A DNA stretch of 61,041 bases from Daldinia sp. FL1419 (lineage: Eukaryota > Ascomycota > Sordariomycetes > Xylariales > Hypoxylaceae): contig MU623510.1 in NCBI GenBank assembly GCA_025201765.1, positions 1-61,041 of the forward strand, given 5' to 3'. Position numbers and translations under genes: made by a program. Under the pieces are notes generated by a model, which did not search any database, was not told the DNA's origin, and was given only the letters and a program-made list of their open reading frames with translations. How positions within the stretch are numbered: the first letter of the stretch is position 1; every line of letters starts with the position of its first letter. Below, piece by piece: positions 1-12,804 of the stretch.

Positions 1-525
1 AGGTTATAAGTTAATAATATTATTTTAAACCATTTTAAAAAATAAATATAATATTATAATATTAAAAAAAAAATTTATAAAAATAAAAATATATAATAGT
101 TTTTTATAGAAATGTAAAATTATTTATATATATTTATATTTTGTATAAATTATATATACCTTAATCCTTTTTTAGAATAATTTTTTTATAATATAATAAT
201 ATTTTTATTATTTATTAAAGAAAATAATAAAGTTATTTTAAACTTTATTATTATTTTATATTTGGGTTATTATTATATTATTTTATATAATTAATATTAT
301 AATATATAAAATATTTTTTTATATTAAGGTTTAATTATTTTTATTAGAAGGTAAATTTTAATAAAAATATAGGATAAAATTAAAGTTATGGTAATGTAAT
401 TTGTTTGAATAGGCAGTGGGTAGGTTTTCTTTGGAATATGATTTTTATCCGGAATAAATATTAAGAGATGGATTAGATATTTATAATATATTTTAGGTAA
501 ATTGGGGTAGTAATAAATAATAATA
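1..525. repeat. Dispersed repeat R1, copy 1 (left window edge)
   Basis: AT-rich, non-coding stretch that matches a second copy at about 59,159-59,670 in the same orientation. Both begin AGGTTATAA and both end near GGGGTAGTAATAAATAA, with long matching words in between, for example GGCAGTGGGTAGGTTTTCT here against GGTAGTGGGTAGGTTTTCT. This copy has lost more C than the other one, so it looks more heavily mutated. It sits at the window edge, so its true left end may lie outside. In both places copia-like sequence follows to the right, so R1 could be an LTR or leader of such an element, or an independent repeat. No coding capacity was seen. Confidence 0.65.
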
Positions 526-539
526 ATATAGAATATTTT

Positions 540-3500
540 AAAAAAAATTAGAATATTAATAACAATTATATTAAAAAATTATATAATATTTTTGAAAATA
601 AGTTTAAATTCTTCCTAAAAATATATTTTATAATAAATATATATTTATTATAATTTTATATTATATTTTTATTAATATTAATAAGGAAAATATCCTTTTA
701 CTTCTTATATAATATTTTTTAATATTAATATTTTATTAATATATATTTAATTTTATAATATTATTTTAATATTATAAAAAATAAAAATCAGTACCATTAA
801 AATTAAATAAATATTATTTTTTTTAGTATTAAGGTAGAAAAGTAAAGTTAAGGAAAGATAAATATAAAAATATTATAAATTTTATTTAATAAATTATAAT
901 TATACTAAAAAATATTTAATTTTAATTATAAAAAAGAATTATAATTTATTATAATAATTTATAGGGTATATTAAGGTGTATTATAGTTCTAAAATATATT
1001 CTTTAAACCATTAAAGATAATTATAACCTTAATTAATAAATTTTAAATATCTTTCCAAAATCATAAAACCATAAAAATATCATAAGAATTTATAATTAAT
1101 AATATTAATAAGAATAATAATAAAGAAATTTATAATAATTATATTAATAGAAAGTATTATAGAAATGATAAAAATGGAAAATATATTTTTAAGTAATTTA
1201 AAAAGATTTGGAAATATAAATATTAAATATATAAAAAGGAAGGTTATTAATTTATTAAATATTTAGAAATTAATTATAAGAAGGTTAAAGAAGATTAAAA
1301 GGTTAAATATAATATATTTAAAAAGAATTATATAATTTTTTTGGTAGATTATAAAGGATTTGAAAATTAAAATTTAAAATAAAAAAATAATGATATTTAT
1401 AATATAATCTTAGAATTGGAAAATAATAAGGATATATAATTTATGGTAATAATATATTTATTTAATTAAATATTTTATTATTATATTATAACCTTTATTT
1501 TTTTAATAATTAAAAAAATTAATATTATTTTTATATTAGATTAATATATGAAAATTATATTTTAAGGAATTATATTAAATATTGGAGTTATTTATGTTTT
1601 AATAATAAGTAAGGGATAATATCTTATTTTTATTAATAAATATTTTAATTGGAAATTTGAGATGGATTATATTTATATTAGAAAAATTAATATTAAATTT
1701 AGAAATAGATTTTTTATTAAATTATTAAGTATAATTATAGTTAATATTTTATTTAGTGATGTAGATTTTTATGTTATAAAATTAAATATATTGTTTTTTT
1801 TTTGATTAAGGATATGAATTATTTAGGAGTATATCTTAATAATGTTATTAATTAATTGGTATATAAAAATGGTGTGATAATTAATGTGGAATAAAAATGG
1901 GGATATTTATGGTTTTATTTGAATAATATTATTTATTTTATAAAAATGGAGTTATAATATTTGTATATTTGTTTTAATTATTTTATAATTGAAAAACTTT
2001 ATAATTTTTTAAATAAAGTTGGATATAATATTAATATAAATAATTTTAAAAAAATTAATAAATTTTATTATTATTATTAAATTAAAGGTAAGGGTTTATA
2101 GAGGTTTAGGTTTATTTTTAAGGATTTAATATAGATTTTAATTATAAGGTAATTATTAATATTATATATTTAAAAAAATAATTAATCTTATATATAATCA
2201 ATATTATTACCAATTTCCAAATAATATAATTTATAAAAGATATTATAGCCAAAGAAATATAAAAAACGTTAAAAAAATATTGAATTAATATTTATTTTAA
2301 TTCTTTAAATATTATTTTTTATAATATAAAAATAAATTTTAACAATCTAAAATTTTAAAATAAAATATATATTATTAAAATTATATATTATTAAATATTA
2401 ATTAAAATATATTAATTTATTGATAAGGTAGAAAGGTACTATAATCTAATCTATTAAGCCTATAAAATAATTACAGACAAACTCCAAAGATCTAACTTAA
2501 AAACATCATAATTATAGATGGTTATAAAGGCAATTAATAATATAACTAATTCTAACAAATTAATTCCTACATTATTTATCTTTAAAACCTACCTTTAAAT
2601 TAATATAAATTTACTACCTATATCTACCTAAATTTATTATACCCTAATAATATAAAAAATTATAATTAAAATTAAAAAAATTAAATTACAATAATTTATT
2701 TAAAATATATTTAATATTTATAATAATTTTAATATTATAAAGATATTATTTATATTATTACCTATTAATAATAAAATTTTTATTTATTAAAAAAAAAATA
2801 AATAAAAAGATTCTTATAAAATTATTACAATTACTAATAAAAACATTACTATAATATCTAACATATCTAAAAAAATATCTACATTTTAGAATTTTTACAT
2901 CAAACCTTATACTTAATTTAAAAATAACCTAATACCCACCAAAGAACTCTAAATACAATTACTCAAACCTACATTCAACCTAAACAATTATAAAATAATC
3001 CCAAAAAAAAACCTTATATATACTAATAATCTTTTATATATCAATATTTTATACCTTAATAATAAAAAATAAAATAATTTAACCTTAACATTTTAACTAC
3101 ACATAACAAAAAAAATCATTATTATAAGAAAATCATATAAAACATTAAATATAAAAAAATTTAATACATTATTCAATAAAAAAATCCTATAACTTAAAAT
3201 ATATAATATATTAATTTATTAAGGAATAATAATCTTCAAATCATAAATAATTTATAAAATAAAAAAAAAGAATATATCAATACCTTATAAAAAATTAAAA
3301 TTTATTATTTAAAATTATAATAATTCTAATAAAAAATTTATTATAATATATACCTTTACCATTTAAAAAATAAACCAATATTTTATTTTAACCTTAACTC
3401 CAATTCTCCAACATCAAGGCATAAAAATTATGATAAAGGACATTACCATAGTATATATCCAATTTAAAATACCCATATAACAGATAATATTTATACAACT

Positions 3501-4729
3501 ACTAATAAAATTAAAAAATAAATATTCTAAAAAGATATTATTATATATTATCAAATTATTATATAGTTTAATTAAATTAAAAATATATTAATTTAAAATT
3601 TATTCATATTATTATTAATAAAAATTTAATATAAAATTATTAATATTTAATTTATATTTATTAATAACAGATATAATCTTATTCAAAATTACAAGCCTTT
3701 AAATAAATAATACTTTAAATATTAATATTATAAAATTTTTAATAATAAAAAATAAAATATTTACTAAAACCAAGATTAAAATATACCCCCAAAAGATATT
3801 AAACACCAAAATTAAAGATTTCAACAATTCACACCTCATTATTTACAAAAAAAATTATAAAATAATTATTATACAAAAGGAACAAATTAAGAAACTTAAA
3901 CAATTAAATATAAAATCACCAGATATAACTAAGAAATTTATTAAATAATAAGTATAAAGAACATATATCTCCTCCATTTACTAACCTAAAACAACCTTTA
4001 ATTATTTAATAACAACCTAACACTTAAAACCAAACCCTAAAAAAATAAAAGCCTTTAATACCTAAATTAAATAATAAATAAATAATTAAATACAAAAATT
4101 TAATTATATTAATTTAAATCCCTAAAACTTACACCTATACATTTTTATTAACAACTCATTTATAAACAATAAAGATTTCAATTTATAAATTAATTATATC
4201 ATTATATTAAATAATGAAAAATTAATTAACCAAAATAATAAAATTTAAATTACTAACAATATTATTTATTAATTATCTACCAAATACAAATACATCATTT
4301 AGAACATATTTACTAATAAAATTTACAAAATAATCCAAAATTTTAATATTAAATATATTATTTATTATATAATTAATATCATTTTAAAATATCTTTCATT
4401 ACTTAAAGTTTTATTAATCCTATATACTAACTCATTCTCCTTATACCAATACCTTATCTAAATAAGTAATATTAATAAAAAAAAATTAATAATTAACTTA
4501 ATAACCTTATAACAATTATATAAAAATTAAAAAATTAATAATATTTAATGGATTTATAATACATATAATCTTACAAACATTATAATAAAGGCATCCTTAA
4601 ACAAAACTATATAAATATTAATAAAAAATAATTAAATTAACTTATAATTAAAAAGATAAGTAAAACAAAAATTAAATATTAAATTTATAACATAATTACA
4701 AAAAAAAAATAAAATAAATAATAATTATA
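540..4729 (+). mobile_element. Decayed Ty1/copia-type retrotransposon, copy A (internal region)
   Basis: All frames are full of stops, but + strand translations retain the polyprotein order of fungal Ty1/copia elements. A pre-integrase remnant KWGYLWFYL lies near 1,896. The integrase C-terminal remnant GKVERYY followed by a VIKAINN-like stretch lies near 2,425-2,550. The reverse-transcriptase start, with IIIFKS and later TLTPILQHQGIKIMIKDIT, lies near 3,220-3,460. An RNase H-like IFINNSF...NNKDF motif lies near 4,140-4,180. Established knowledge: this order (protease, integrase, RT, RNase H) defines Ty1/copia. The changes are transitions of the RIP kind. C is almost absent on the + strand up to about 2,160 and G almost absent after it. 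It shares the same layout as copy B. No functional protein can be made. Confidence 0.8.
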
Positions 4730-4922
4730 TAATTTATATCTTTAATCTAACATACAATCCCTAAGAAATATTTATATATTTATTATTATATAAAAATAAA
4801 TTTCTCATTTATCTTTTTTAAATAACTTTCTTCTTCAAACAATTATAATACATCAATCTCACCCTTATTATTATTTACTTTATTATTATTTTACTTTTAT
4901 CTTACATATATACCTACTAACA
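4730..4922 (+). repeat. Decayed LTR between copia copies A and B
   Basis: By position this matches the LTR at 9,400-9,604. It follows the same ATAATTATAT tail of the element, ends in CTAACA (CA terminus at 4,921-4,922) and contains the same TTCTTCTT...TTATTTACTT string near its end. The first base pair of the terminus reads TA instead of TG, as expected after a G-to-A change. Only one LTR separates copies A and B, so they form an LTR-internal-LTR-internal-LTR array. The first half is too decayed to align by eye, so the left limit is approximate. Confidence 0.5.
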
Positions 4923-7900
4923 AAAGATAATAATAATTCCCTCCCCCTCCAGGAAACAAATTTGAACCCCTTAAACTACCATTAGTTAATTTATTTTTAC
5001 CTTTAAGATCACCTTTATAACCAAATATAAAAAATTAATTTAATAAAAGTTACAATTTTTTTTACCTAATGGCATAATTATTTAAACTTATAAATAACTT
5101 ATTTAAATAAATTTTTATATTAATTAAAAATATTTATTATTAAATTTTTTATAAAATTTCTCTTTAATAAATATTTAATAAAATATATTCATCTATTATA
5201 ATAAACTATTTTAAAAAAATTTGAAATAAAGAGTTCAATTATATAAATAAATCATACAATATCTTTAAAAATAAGTTTCAATTCTTTTTAAATATATATT
5301 ATTTAAGAGGAATATAATAGATATAATTTTATATCCTATTTTCCTTTATTTTTTTTAAAAAAATAATATTATATTTTATTTATAAAATTTTTTACTATTA
5401 ATACTTTATAAATATATATCTAATTATAAAATAACATTTTAATATTAAATAAAATAAGATTCAATATCATTATAATTAGATTATTATAACTTTTTTAAAT
5501 ATTAAAATAAAAAAGCAAAATTAAAAGAAAAATAATATTTAAATTCTTAAAAATTTCATTAATAAATTATCACTATATTAAAAAATATTTAATCTAAAAT
5601 TCAAAAAAAAATAATAATTTATAATAACAATTTAATATATTTGTTGATTATTACCTAAATTCCAATTTAATTTCTTTAAACCAACAATCTAAATTAAGGA
5701 ATTAATTAATAAATTTCAAACATTAATTAAAAATTATAATTTAATAAAAGAAATAAAATAATTTTTAATTAAAAAAAACAATAATTACAAAAATAATATA
5801 TTCTATATTAAACATAAATATTATTATAACAATAAAAATAACAAATATAATTTTAAATAATTTTTTAAAATATAGAAGCACCATTGCTAAGTATATAAAA
5901 AGGAAAGATATTAATTTATTACACATTTAAAATACAAATATAAAAAAGCCAAAAAAAAGTAAAAAGCTAGAAAAGGCTCTTTTAAAAAAAATTATTTAAT
6001 ATTTTTAACCAATTATAAAAAACTTATAAATATAGATTTAAAAATTAATCAATTAAAAAATAAAGAAATTAATTTATAAATTAATTCAAATAATAATAAC
6101 AAATTATTCATAATTATAATTTATTTATTTAATTAAACTTTTTAATATTATATTAATAACCTCCTCCTACCTAATAATTCAAAATAAAATTCCATCTTCA
6201 TTCTAAATAAATATATTAAAAATATATTTTAAGATATTATACCTAATATTAGAACAATTTATATATTAATTATTAGGAAAAACTAATATTTCATTTTTAT
6301 TAATGAATATCTAAATAAGAACTTAAAAATAAATATTAATTAAATTAGAAAAATTAATATTAAATTTAATAATAAATTATTTATTAAATTATTTAAAATA
6401 ATTATTATTAATATTTCTATTAATTAAATAAATTTTTACATTATAAAAACTAATACTTTATTCTTCTTTTTTTTTAAAAATATAAATTAATTAAAAATAT
6501 ATCTTAATAATATAACTAACCAACTAATCTATAAAGATAGTATAACAATTAAGGTCATATAAAAATAAGGATACCCGTAATTTTATTTTAAAAACATTAC
6601 TTTTTTCATAAAAATTAAATTATAATAATTATATATTCATTTTAATTACTTATTAATTAATAAATTATATATTTTATTAAATAAAATAAATTACAACATT
6701 AATATTAATAATATTAAAAAAATTAATAAATTTTACCACTATTATTAAATTAAAGATAAAATTTTATAATAATTTAAATTTAACTTAAAAAACCTTAATT
6801 TAAACTTTAATTATAAAATAATCATTAATATTATATATTTTAACAAACACCCTATCTTACATATAATTAATACAATTATTAAATTCCAAACAACACACTT
6901 CATAAAAACAATCTTAACCAAAAAAATTTAAAAAATATTCAAATAATATTAAATTAATACCTACCTTAAATTTCTTAATATAATCACTTATAATATTAAT
7001 ACCAACTTTAATAACACCAAATTTAAGAATAAAGTACGCATCGCAGAAATTACCTATCACCAAGTACCAATAGAAACTCATTAGTCTATTAGTAAAATAG
7101 AAGAATATTACAGCCCTATTCGTAAAATTTACAAAATTATTACAAATAAACTTTAAAACTCTAATTTAAAAACATTACAATTATAAATAACTATTAAAAT
7201 AATAAATGATATTACTAACCTAAACAACTTAATCCTTACCTTTTTAATTTTTAATACATATTTTAAAATCAATATGGATTTATTACCTACCCCTTTTCAA
7301 ACTATAAAAACATAAACTATTTAAAAGATAATAATTAAAATTAAAAAAATTAAATTATAATAATCAATTAAAAACATTTTAAATATAAAGAATAATCTAA
7401 ATATTTAAAAAACCCTACTTATATTATTCTTAATAGGTAGTGAAATTCTAATCTATTAAAAGAAAGATAATTAAAAAAATTCTTATAAAATAATTATAAT
7501 TATTAATAAAGATATAATTATTATTTTAAATATATTTAATAAAACATCTACATTTAAAAACTTTTATATTAAACCTTATATATAATTAAAGGAAATACCT
7601 ATACTTATTAAACAATTAAAATTCGAATTACTTAAACCCAATTTCAACTTTAACAATTATAAATTCATTCCAAAAGAAAAACTTATATATATTAATAATC
7701 TTTTCTACGTGATTATAATATATTTTTTTAATAAAAAATGGATTAATCTTACTCTAACCCTCCAATTATAAATAAATAAAAAGATAATTACATCTGGAAA
7801 GTTGTATAAAGTATTAGACTTAAAAGAACTAGACGCTTTATTCAAAGATGGCATTTTATAATTAGAAATATATGATTTAATAATATATTAAAGTACTATA

Positions 7901-9399
7901 CTATTCAAATTATAAATAATTTATGAAATTAAAGGTAAAAACATTCCCTTTCCATATAAAAAATTAAGATTGATAATTTAAGACTATAATGATTTTAATA
8001 AAAAATTTATTATAATTTATACATCCATTATTTAAAAGATTAATTAATATTTTATACTAATTTTAACATCATTTCTATATTAATAAAAAATAAAAATTAT
8101 AATATAAAATATCATTATAACATATACCTAATCTAAAATATTAATATAATAAATAATTTATATATATTTATTAATCAAATTAAAAAATAAATATTTTAGA
8201 AAAATATTATTATATATTATAAAATTATTATATAAATTTATTAAATTTAATACATATTAATTTAAAATTTATTCTTAATATTACCAACATAAATTATACA
8301 TAAAATCTTTAATATTTAATTTCTATTTATTAATTACTAATTTAAAACCTTTTAAAATCATTAATTTACAAATAAATAATACCCTTAATATTAATATTAT
8401 AAAATTCTTTACAATTAAAAATAAAATATTTAATAAAACCAATATTAAAACATACCCCTAAAAAATATTAGATAAGGAAATAGAAAATTTTAATAACACT
8501 TATATTACAATCTATAATAATAATTATAAAATTTTAACTATTTAAAAAAATTAAATTAAAAAATTTAAACCATTAAATATTAAAGTTACAGATATAATTA
8601 ATAAATTTATAGAGTAAAGGGTTCAAAAAATTTACATTACTTTTATATATTAACCTAAAATAACTTTCAATTATTTAATTATCGCTTAATATCAAAAATC
8701 AAAAACCAAAAAAACCAAAGCTCTAAACACTAGAATTATTTGACAAATAAATAATAAAATTTATAAATTCAAATATATTAAATTAAACCCCCAAAATTTC
8801 CATTTATATATCTTCATTAATAATTCATTTATAAATAATAAAGACTTCAATTCACAAATTAAATATATTATTATTTTAAATAATAAAAAATTAATAGATT
8901 AAAATAATAAAATTAAAATTACTAATAATATAATCCATTAATTATTTATTAAATATAAATATATTATTTATAATATATTTACTAATAAAATATATAATAT
9001 AATCTAAGATTTTAATATAAAATATATTATATATTATATTATTAATATTATACTAAAATATTTCTTATTTCTTAAAATTCCTCTCATTTTCTATACCAAT
9101 TTATTCTCCCTATATTAATATTTAATATAAATAAATATTATTAATAAAAAAAAATTAATAATAAATCTTATAATTTTAAAATAATTATATAAAAATAAAA
9201 AAATAGATGATATTTATTAAATCCATAAAATTTATAACCTAATTAATATTATAATAAAAACTTTCCTTAATGAAATTATAAGAATATTAATGAAAAATAA
9301 TTAAATTAATTTACATTTAAAAAATTAAATAAAATAAAAAATTAATAATGATTTATAATCTATTACTTATAAAAAAAAGTAAAATAAATGATAATTATA
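4923..9399 (+). mobile_element. Decayed Ty1/copia-type retrotransposon, copy B (internal region)
   Basis: The region opens with GATAATAATAATTCCCTCCCC, which recurs at about 60,377, so this is the leader just inside an LTR. On the + strand, remnants in order are: pre-integrase KWGYPWFYF near 6,565 (after one stop); integrase tail VPIETH and EEYYSPIRKIYKIITNKL near 7,060-7,150; RT region with YKKLRLI-like and INQYF stretches near 7,950-8,060; and RNase H FINNSFINNKDFNSQI near 8,815-8,860. G is depleted along most of the element and nonsense codons are frequent, the expected result of RIP. It is closed on the right by the 205-bp LTR and inserted into a MITE. Confidence 0.8.
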
Positions 9400-9604
9400 T
9401 GTTACCAAACATTATAAACCCTTATAATAAATAAAAGAAATATTACATAATTAATATATTATATATATAAAGGTTCTAAACCTATCAAACTCAAAATAAA
9501 TAATTTTCTTCTTTAAAACTTATAAATATATAAATCTTACTGCATTATTTTATTTATTACTTACTTTCACTATTATTTCTCTTATACGTACATTTAGCCC
9601 AACA
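9400..9604 (+). repeat. 3' LTR of copia copy B (205 bp)
   Basis: It starts TGTTACCAAACATT and ends CCCAACA, the TG...CA form of retrotransposon LTRs. Its exact counterpart is at 57,983-58,187, also 205 bp, ending TTTAACCCAACA. The differences are mainly G-to-A, so this copy is RIP-mutated. The base after the CA end continues directly into MITE sequence (ATTGGTCAATT), placing the insertion inside the MITE. The expected 5-bp target duplication would be ATTGG, but the left side lies outside the window. Confidence 0.8.
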
Positions 9605-10005
9605 ATTGGTCAATTAAGATTTAACCTTAAATTGACTTTATGGATATTTCTTTGAAAAGCGCTATATTTATAGTGGATACCTTCACTAAACTCACTATAA
9701 TTACAGGGGGCTTAGTGCTATTATTTACTTAAGTTATAGCGCATTTAATAAGTACCTACAAAATTTTTATTGTTATTAAAATACCCTATATTTATAACAG
9801 CCTTAATACTGTAATTACAGCGGGTTTAATAAGGTCTTAAAGATTTTTTAATAATTATTAAAATATAATATATTAATTACTAAAATATATTATAATTATA
9901 AAAATCTTAACATATTAATATATTATAAATATAACACATATTATAAATTAAACAAATTTTCATTTACATTTTGGGTTTTATCGGTTTTGCACTAATGGTG
10001 CACCG
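9605..10005. mobile_element. Partial MITE copy, right part only, RIP-mutated
   Basis: This aligns along its length with the last 424 bp of the intact element at 28,347-28,941. It shares ATTGGTCAATT, AAATTGACTTTATGGATATT, GGGGGCTTAGTGCTATTATT and the terminal CGGTTTTGCACTAATGGTGCACCG followed by TA. The first ~171 bp are missing because the copia LTR abuts at 9,604. The distal third is strongly AT-shifted compared with the intact copy (for example the TAATAACCACT region reads TAATAATTATT). AT-richness ends precisely at its right terminus (10,005), so it forms the edge of the gene island. Confidence 0.85.
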
Positions 10006-10552
10006 TACTCGTATCCGGACCCCCCTGTTAGCTGATACGGTAAATCCTCATGCAGGCTGCTTCCGTCATTTCAGTTCAGTGTTCGTCGCGATTGATCAAC
10101 AAGAATATTTCATCAAAGTTAATAAAAACCTATAGATGTCTATCTCATCCTCGACGCCTATAAAAGCAAACAAGGTCTGCTGATAAACGCCACTAAAGAA
10201 CCAACACGGGTGGTTGGGCTGGACTTGTGGGATCCGCGTACCTACGTTGTGACGGGGCGACAGATCCAACACAAGATAAGGCCTCGCCGCGCTGGCACAG
10301 ATGTGCGGATGTGCAGATGTCTTAAAAGTCTTATCGCCTATAATGTAGATGCGAATGTGCCCTACACGATAACAACTCGCCCAACCCAGGAATCACATAT
10401 CTTTTATACCTACTACTTACTATCTCTCATAATTTCTCCTCGTCCTTTATATCCTCGCCATCTGCTACTCTTATATCGGATCTGGTTGGACAATTATGCG
10501 TCCCAATTTTAAAGTAGCGATATTGTGTCGGGTTTAAACAACGCAATCGAAT
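10006..10552. other. Gene-free edge of the island
   Basis: Normal base composition resumes right after the MITE. A 100-codon ORF at 10,210-10,512 lacks family features and looks like chance. The stretch upstream of 10,553 presumably holds the promoter of the first gene; no TATA box or other element stands out. Confidence 0.5.
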
Positions 10553-11657
10553 TTGATGGATCTCAGCACTGTAGGCGCTGTCGTCGAGGCTCTGGTTGCG
10601 ACGTACGCAGCTGGCCTAGAATACTATACCGAATGGCAACACCGGAAATGGCAGCAATATCATTATTCGAATCGACCTAGAGACAATGTGAATCGAGTCA
10701 ATACGTGTGCTTTGAGCACGTCTTTGAGCTTCTCCCCGAGTAAAATAAAGGAGGCGTTTGATAGCGGGGTGGATATCTTCGGCATTGGGTTCTCGGTTGG
10801 AGATGGTGAGCTACCTTGAATATCGTACTCTAACATACGTCTTCTAATTAGAAGACGCAGACATTTGTCGCGAGAGCCTACAGACAGACCTTGAACGTCT
10901 ACAGGAGCGCATATATGTTCTACGTAAAGCGACACATGCTGACGATGGTTCACTTGAGCTTTTCGAAACTATTCGCGCGTCGGAAAGCATCCGCATTTCC
11001 TGCTTGGCTGCTCTAGCTGGCCAATATAAACGGGTTGCCGTTGGTCGTCTGGTACCACAAGTCCTCCCCGGGACTAAACGCCTATCGAGGCTTAGCGTAA
11101 TAACATCTGAAGATACACTTAAGCCAACCGTTGCTATTAACAGCGATGATGACCATGGAACCACCGGCTTTGCGCATCGCGGGGAGAGCTCCAGCAAGCC
11201 ACTGCGTCTGCCTTCGGAACCCCCATCCCCACCTCAAACTCCTAAACAGACTCCGGACGATCTCCTTTCAATCCACACAACTACCACGTCTGATTATAGC
11301 CCGCAGCCGAAAAACAGCGTGTTCAGCATGTTTTGTCCCGGGGCTTTGGAATACCAAGTTAACCCCCAAAAGACAATACCCGAAAGCCCCAGGTGTAAAT
11401 GTGGATACGACTGGGACGGGGTGCAGATCGAAGACAAGACTGCCGTAATGGTGAAGGAAGGGTTCGAAATAGCAACCCGATTCTTAGGGAAATCTCATTG
11501 CGAGGGCGGGTTTTGTTGTGTGCTGTGTGCCTCGAGAGGTAGAACAGAGAGGTATGCAAGGGTGGAAGATTTGAAGGATCACATTAACAAATCTCATACA
11601 AAGTGGCAGCTGCTTCACGATCAAGATATGGCCAGCCAGTGCCAAGGAGCCGCCTAG
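10553..11657 (+). CDS. Hypothetical protein with C-terminal Cys/His (C2H2-like) motif
   Basis: Two exons, 10,553-10,805 and 10,852-11,657, give about 352 residues. The 46-nt intron has GTGAGC at the donor, CTAAC near 10,830 and TTAG at the acceptor, and joins the reading frames as GAT-GAA-GAC. The N-terminus (VVEALVATYAAGLEYYTEWQ) and the region after the intron (LQTDLERLQERI) look helical or coiled. The middle is Ser/Pro/Thr-rich and low in complexity (PSEPPSPPQTPKQTP). The C-terminus carries a CCVLCASRG pair followed by ARVEDLKDHINKSHT, spaced like a C2H2 zinc finger, with an upstream CKCGYDWDG. The start could be the first or the second of two adjacent Met codons. I do not recognise a named family. 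A regulatory or scaffold role is only a guess from the finger-like end. It is the first gene inside the island, 550 bp from the RIP-mutated edge. Confidence 0.65.
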
Positions 11658-12804
11658 GAGATCGGATAATCAGCAATTTTCGGGCGACCATTCCACACCC
11701 TCAAGTTGATCATCGCCACTCGGAAGCCATTTAATGTTGCATTTTTCAATCGTCCCAGCAAGCGGCACGAAAGTCCAGGCGTTCGGAATACCCAGGGTAG
11801 TAAGCAATTGTGAGTTACATAAATATAATCCAATATTCGTAGACACCTATCCAACATAGCAATTTCCTCCTGAGTTCTGTTTGTTTGCTATCTCGACTAC
11901 CTGCAATCGATGATTCCCCTAGCGGTGCTCCTTAAGACGGCTTAAGAGACGGCGGGCGATATGATAAAGTGACACTGATGTCTAGGAGAGATCAACCATT
12001 AGATATGCGATATTTTTCTCTAACTAAAATTCTCTATAAAATCTATAACAAAGCCGGGATCTTAGCGTCTTAGTGACACCGGGCGCCGGGCACCGGACAC
12101 CGAGGCGATTCACCCTCTATGGGTTATATTAAAGTAGATGTTATAGACGTTGGCCGCAGATCGTCTACCCGCGGGTAGAAAACATAATAACATGAACAAT
12201 GTGAATGCTCAAAGTCGAGTTGTCGAAGCGAGTAGATAGGAGCATAATACATTTGCCATTCATATACTGCTTCATAAGACAGTCCGTGTTTCATCCCTTG
12301 CCACCGCACAATAGAACGCAACCACCTTGTCGGTGTCGTACGAGTAGATAAAATCAACAGCATCTGCCTCACATGTGAGCGTAGGTAAAAGCTCATGTCG
12401 GATACACCAAGCAGCTATCTCGCCTAAATAAATGAAGCCCTCACATATCTGCATACGTACAACCCCCCTGAACACTCTAACCCCAAACGGAAAACCCCCG
12501 GGTTTCCAAGGACAGTTTGGTAATCACAAAACCTCGAGCAGTCGCGCGGAGCCTCTATTCCTCCGAGTGGTCTGCATCGTGAAGTTGGCTCCAGCAACCA
12601 CACCCTCGACTCACCACTTTACAGCATGATGATTACAAATTCGACTTCCCCTTCCGAAACGTCAATAGAACGTAGATAGGATGTAGAAATAGCTTAAATA
12701 AAAGTGTTCGTCTCATCCTGATTGCAAGATGACGATACCACGAGTAAAATACCTAAGCTAGCAAGATCTCAAAGCCAAAGTTTTAAGACCTCAGTGACGT
12801 CACC
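11658..12804. other. 1.1-kb intergenic region
   Basis: Only short ORFs on both strands (for example 12,124-12,396 and 12,272-12,475, both -), overlapping in different frames and without recognisable domains. A GC-rich direct-repeat-like string of CACCGGGC/CACCGGAC units occurs near 12,075-12,100. No RNA gene seen. Confidence 0.4.

Noticed and set aside
10210..10512. 100-codon ORF next to the MITE
   Set aside because: No family features, composition like translated intergenic DNA, no splice partner.
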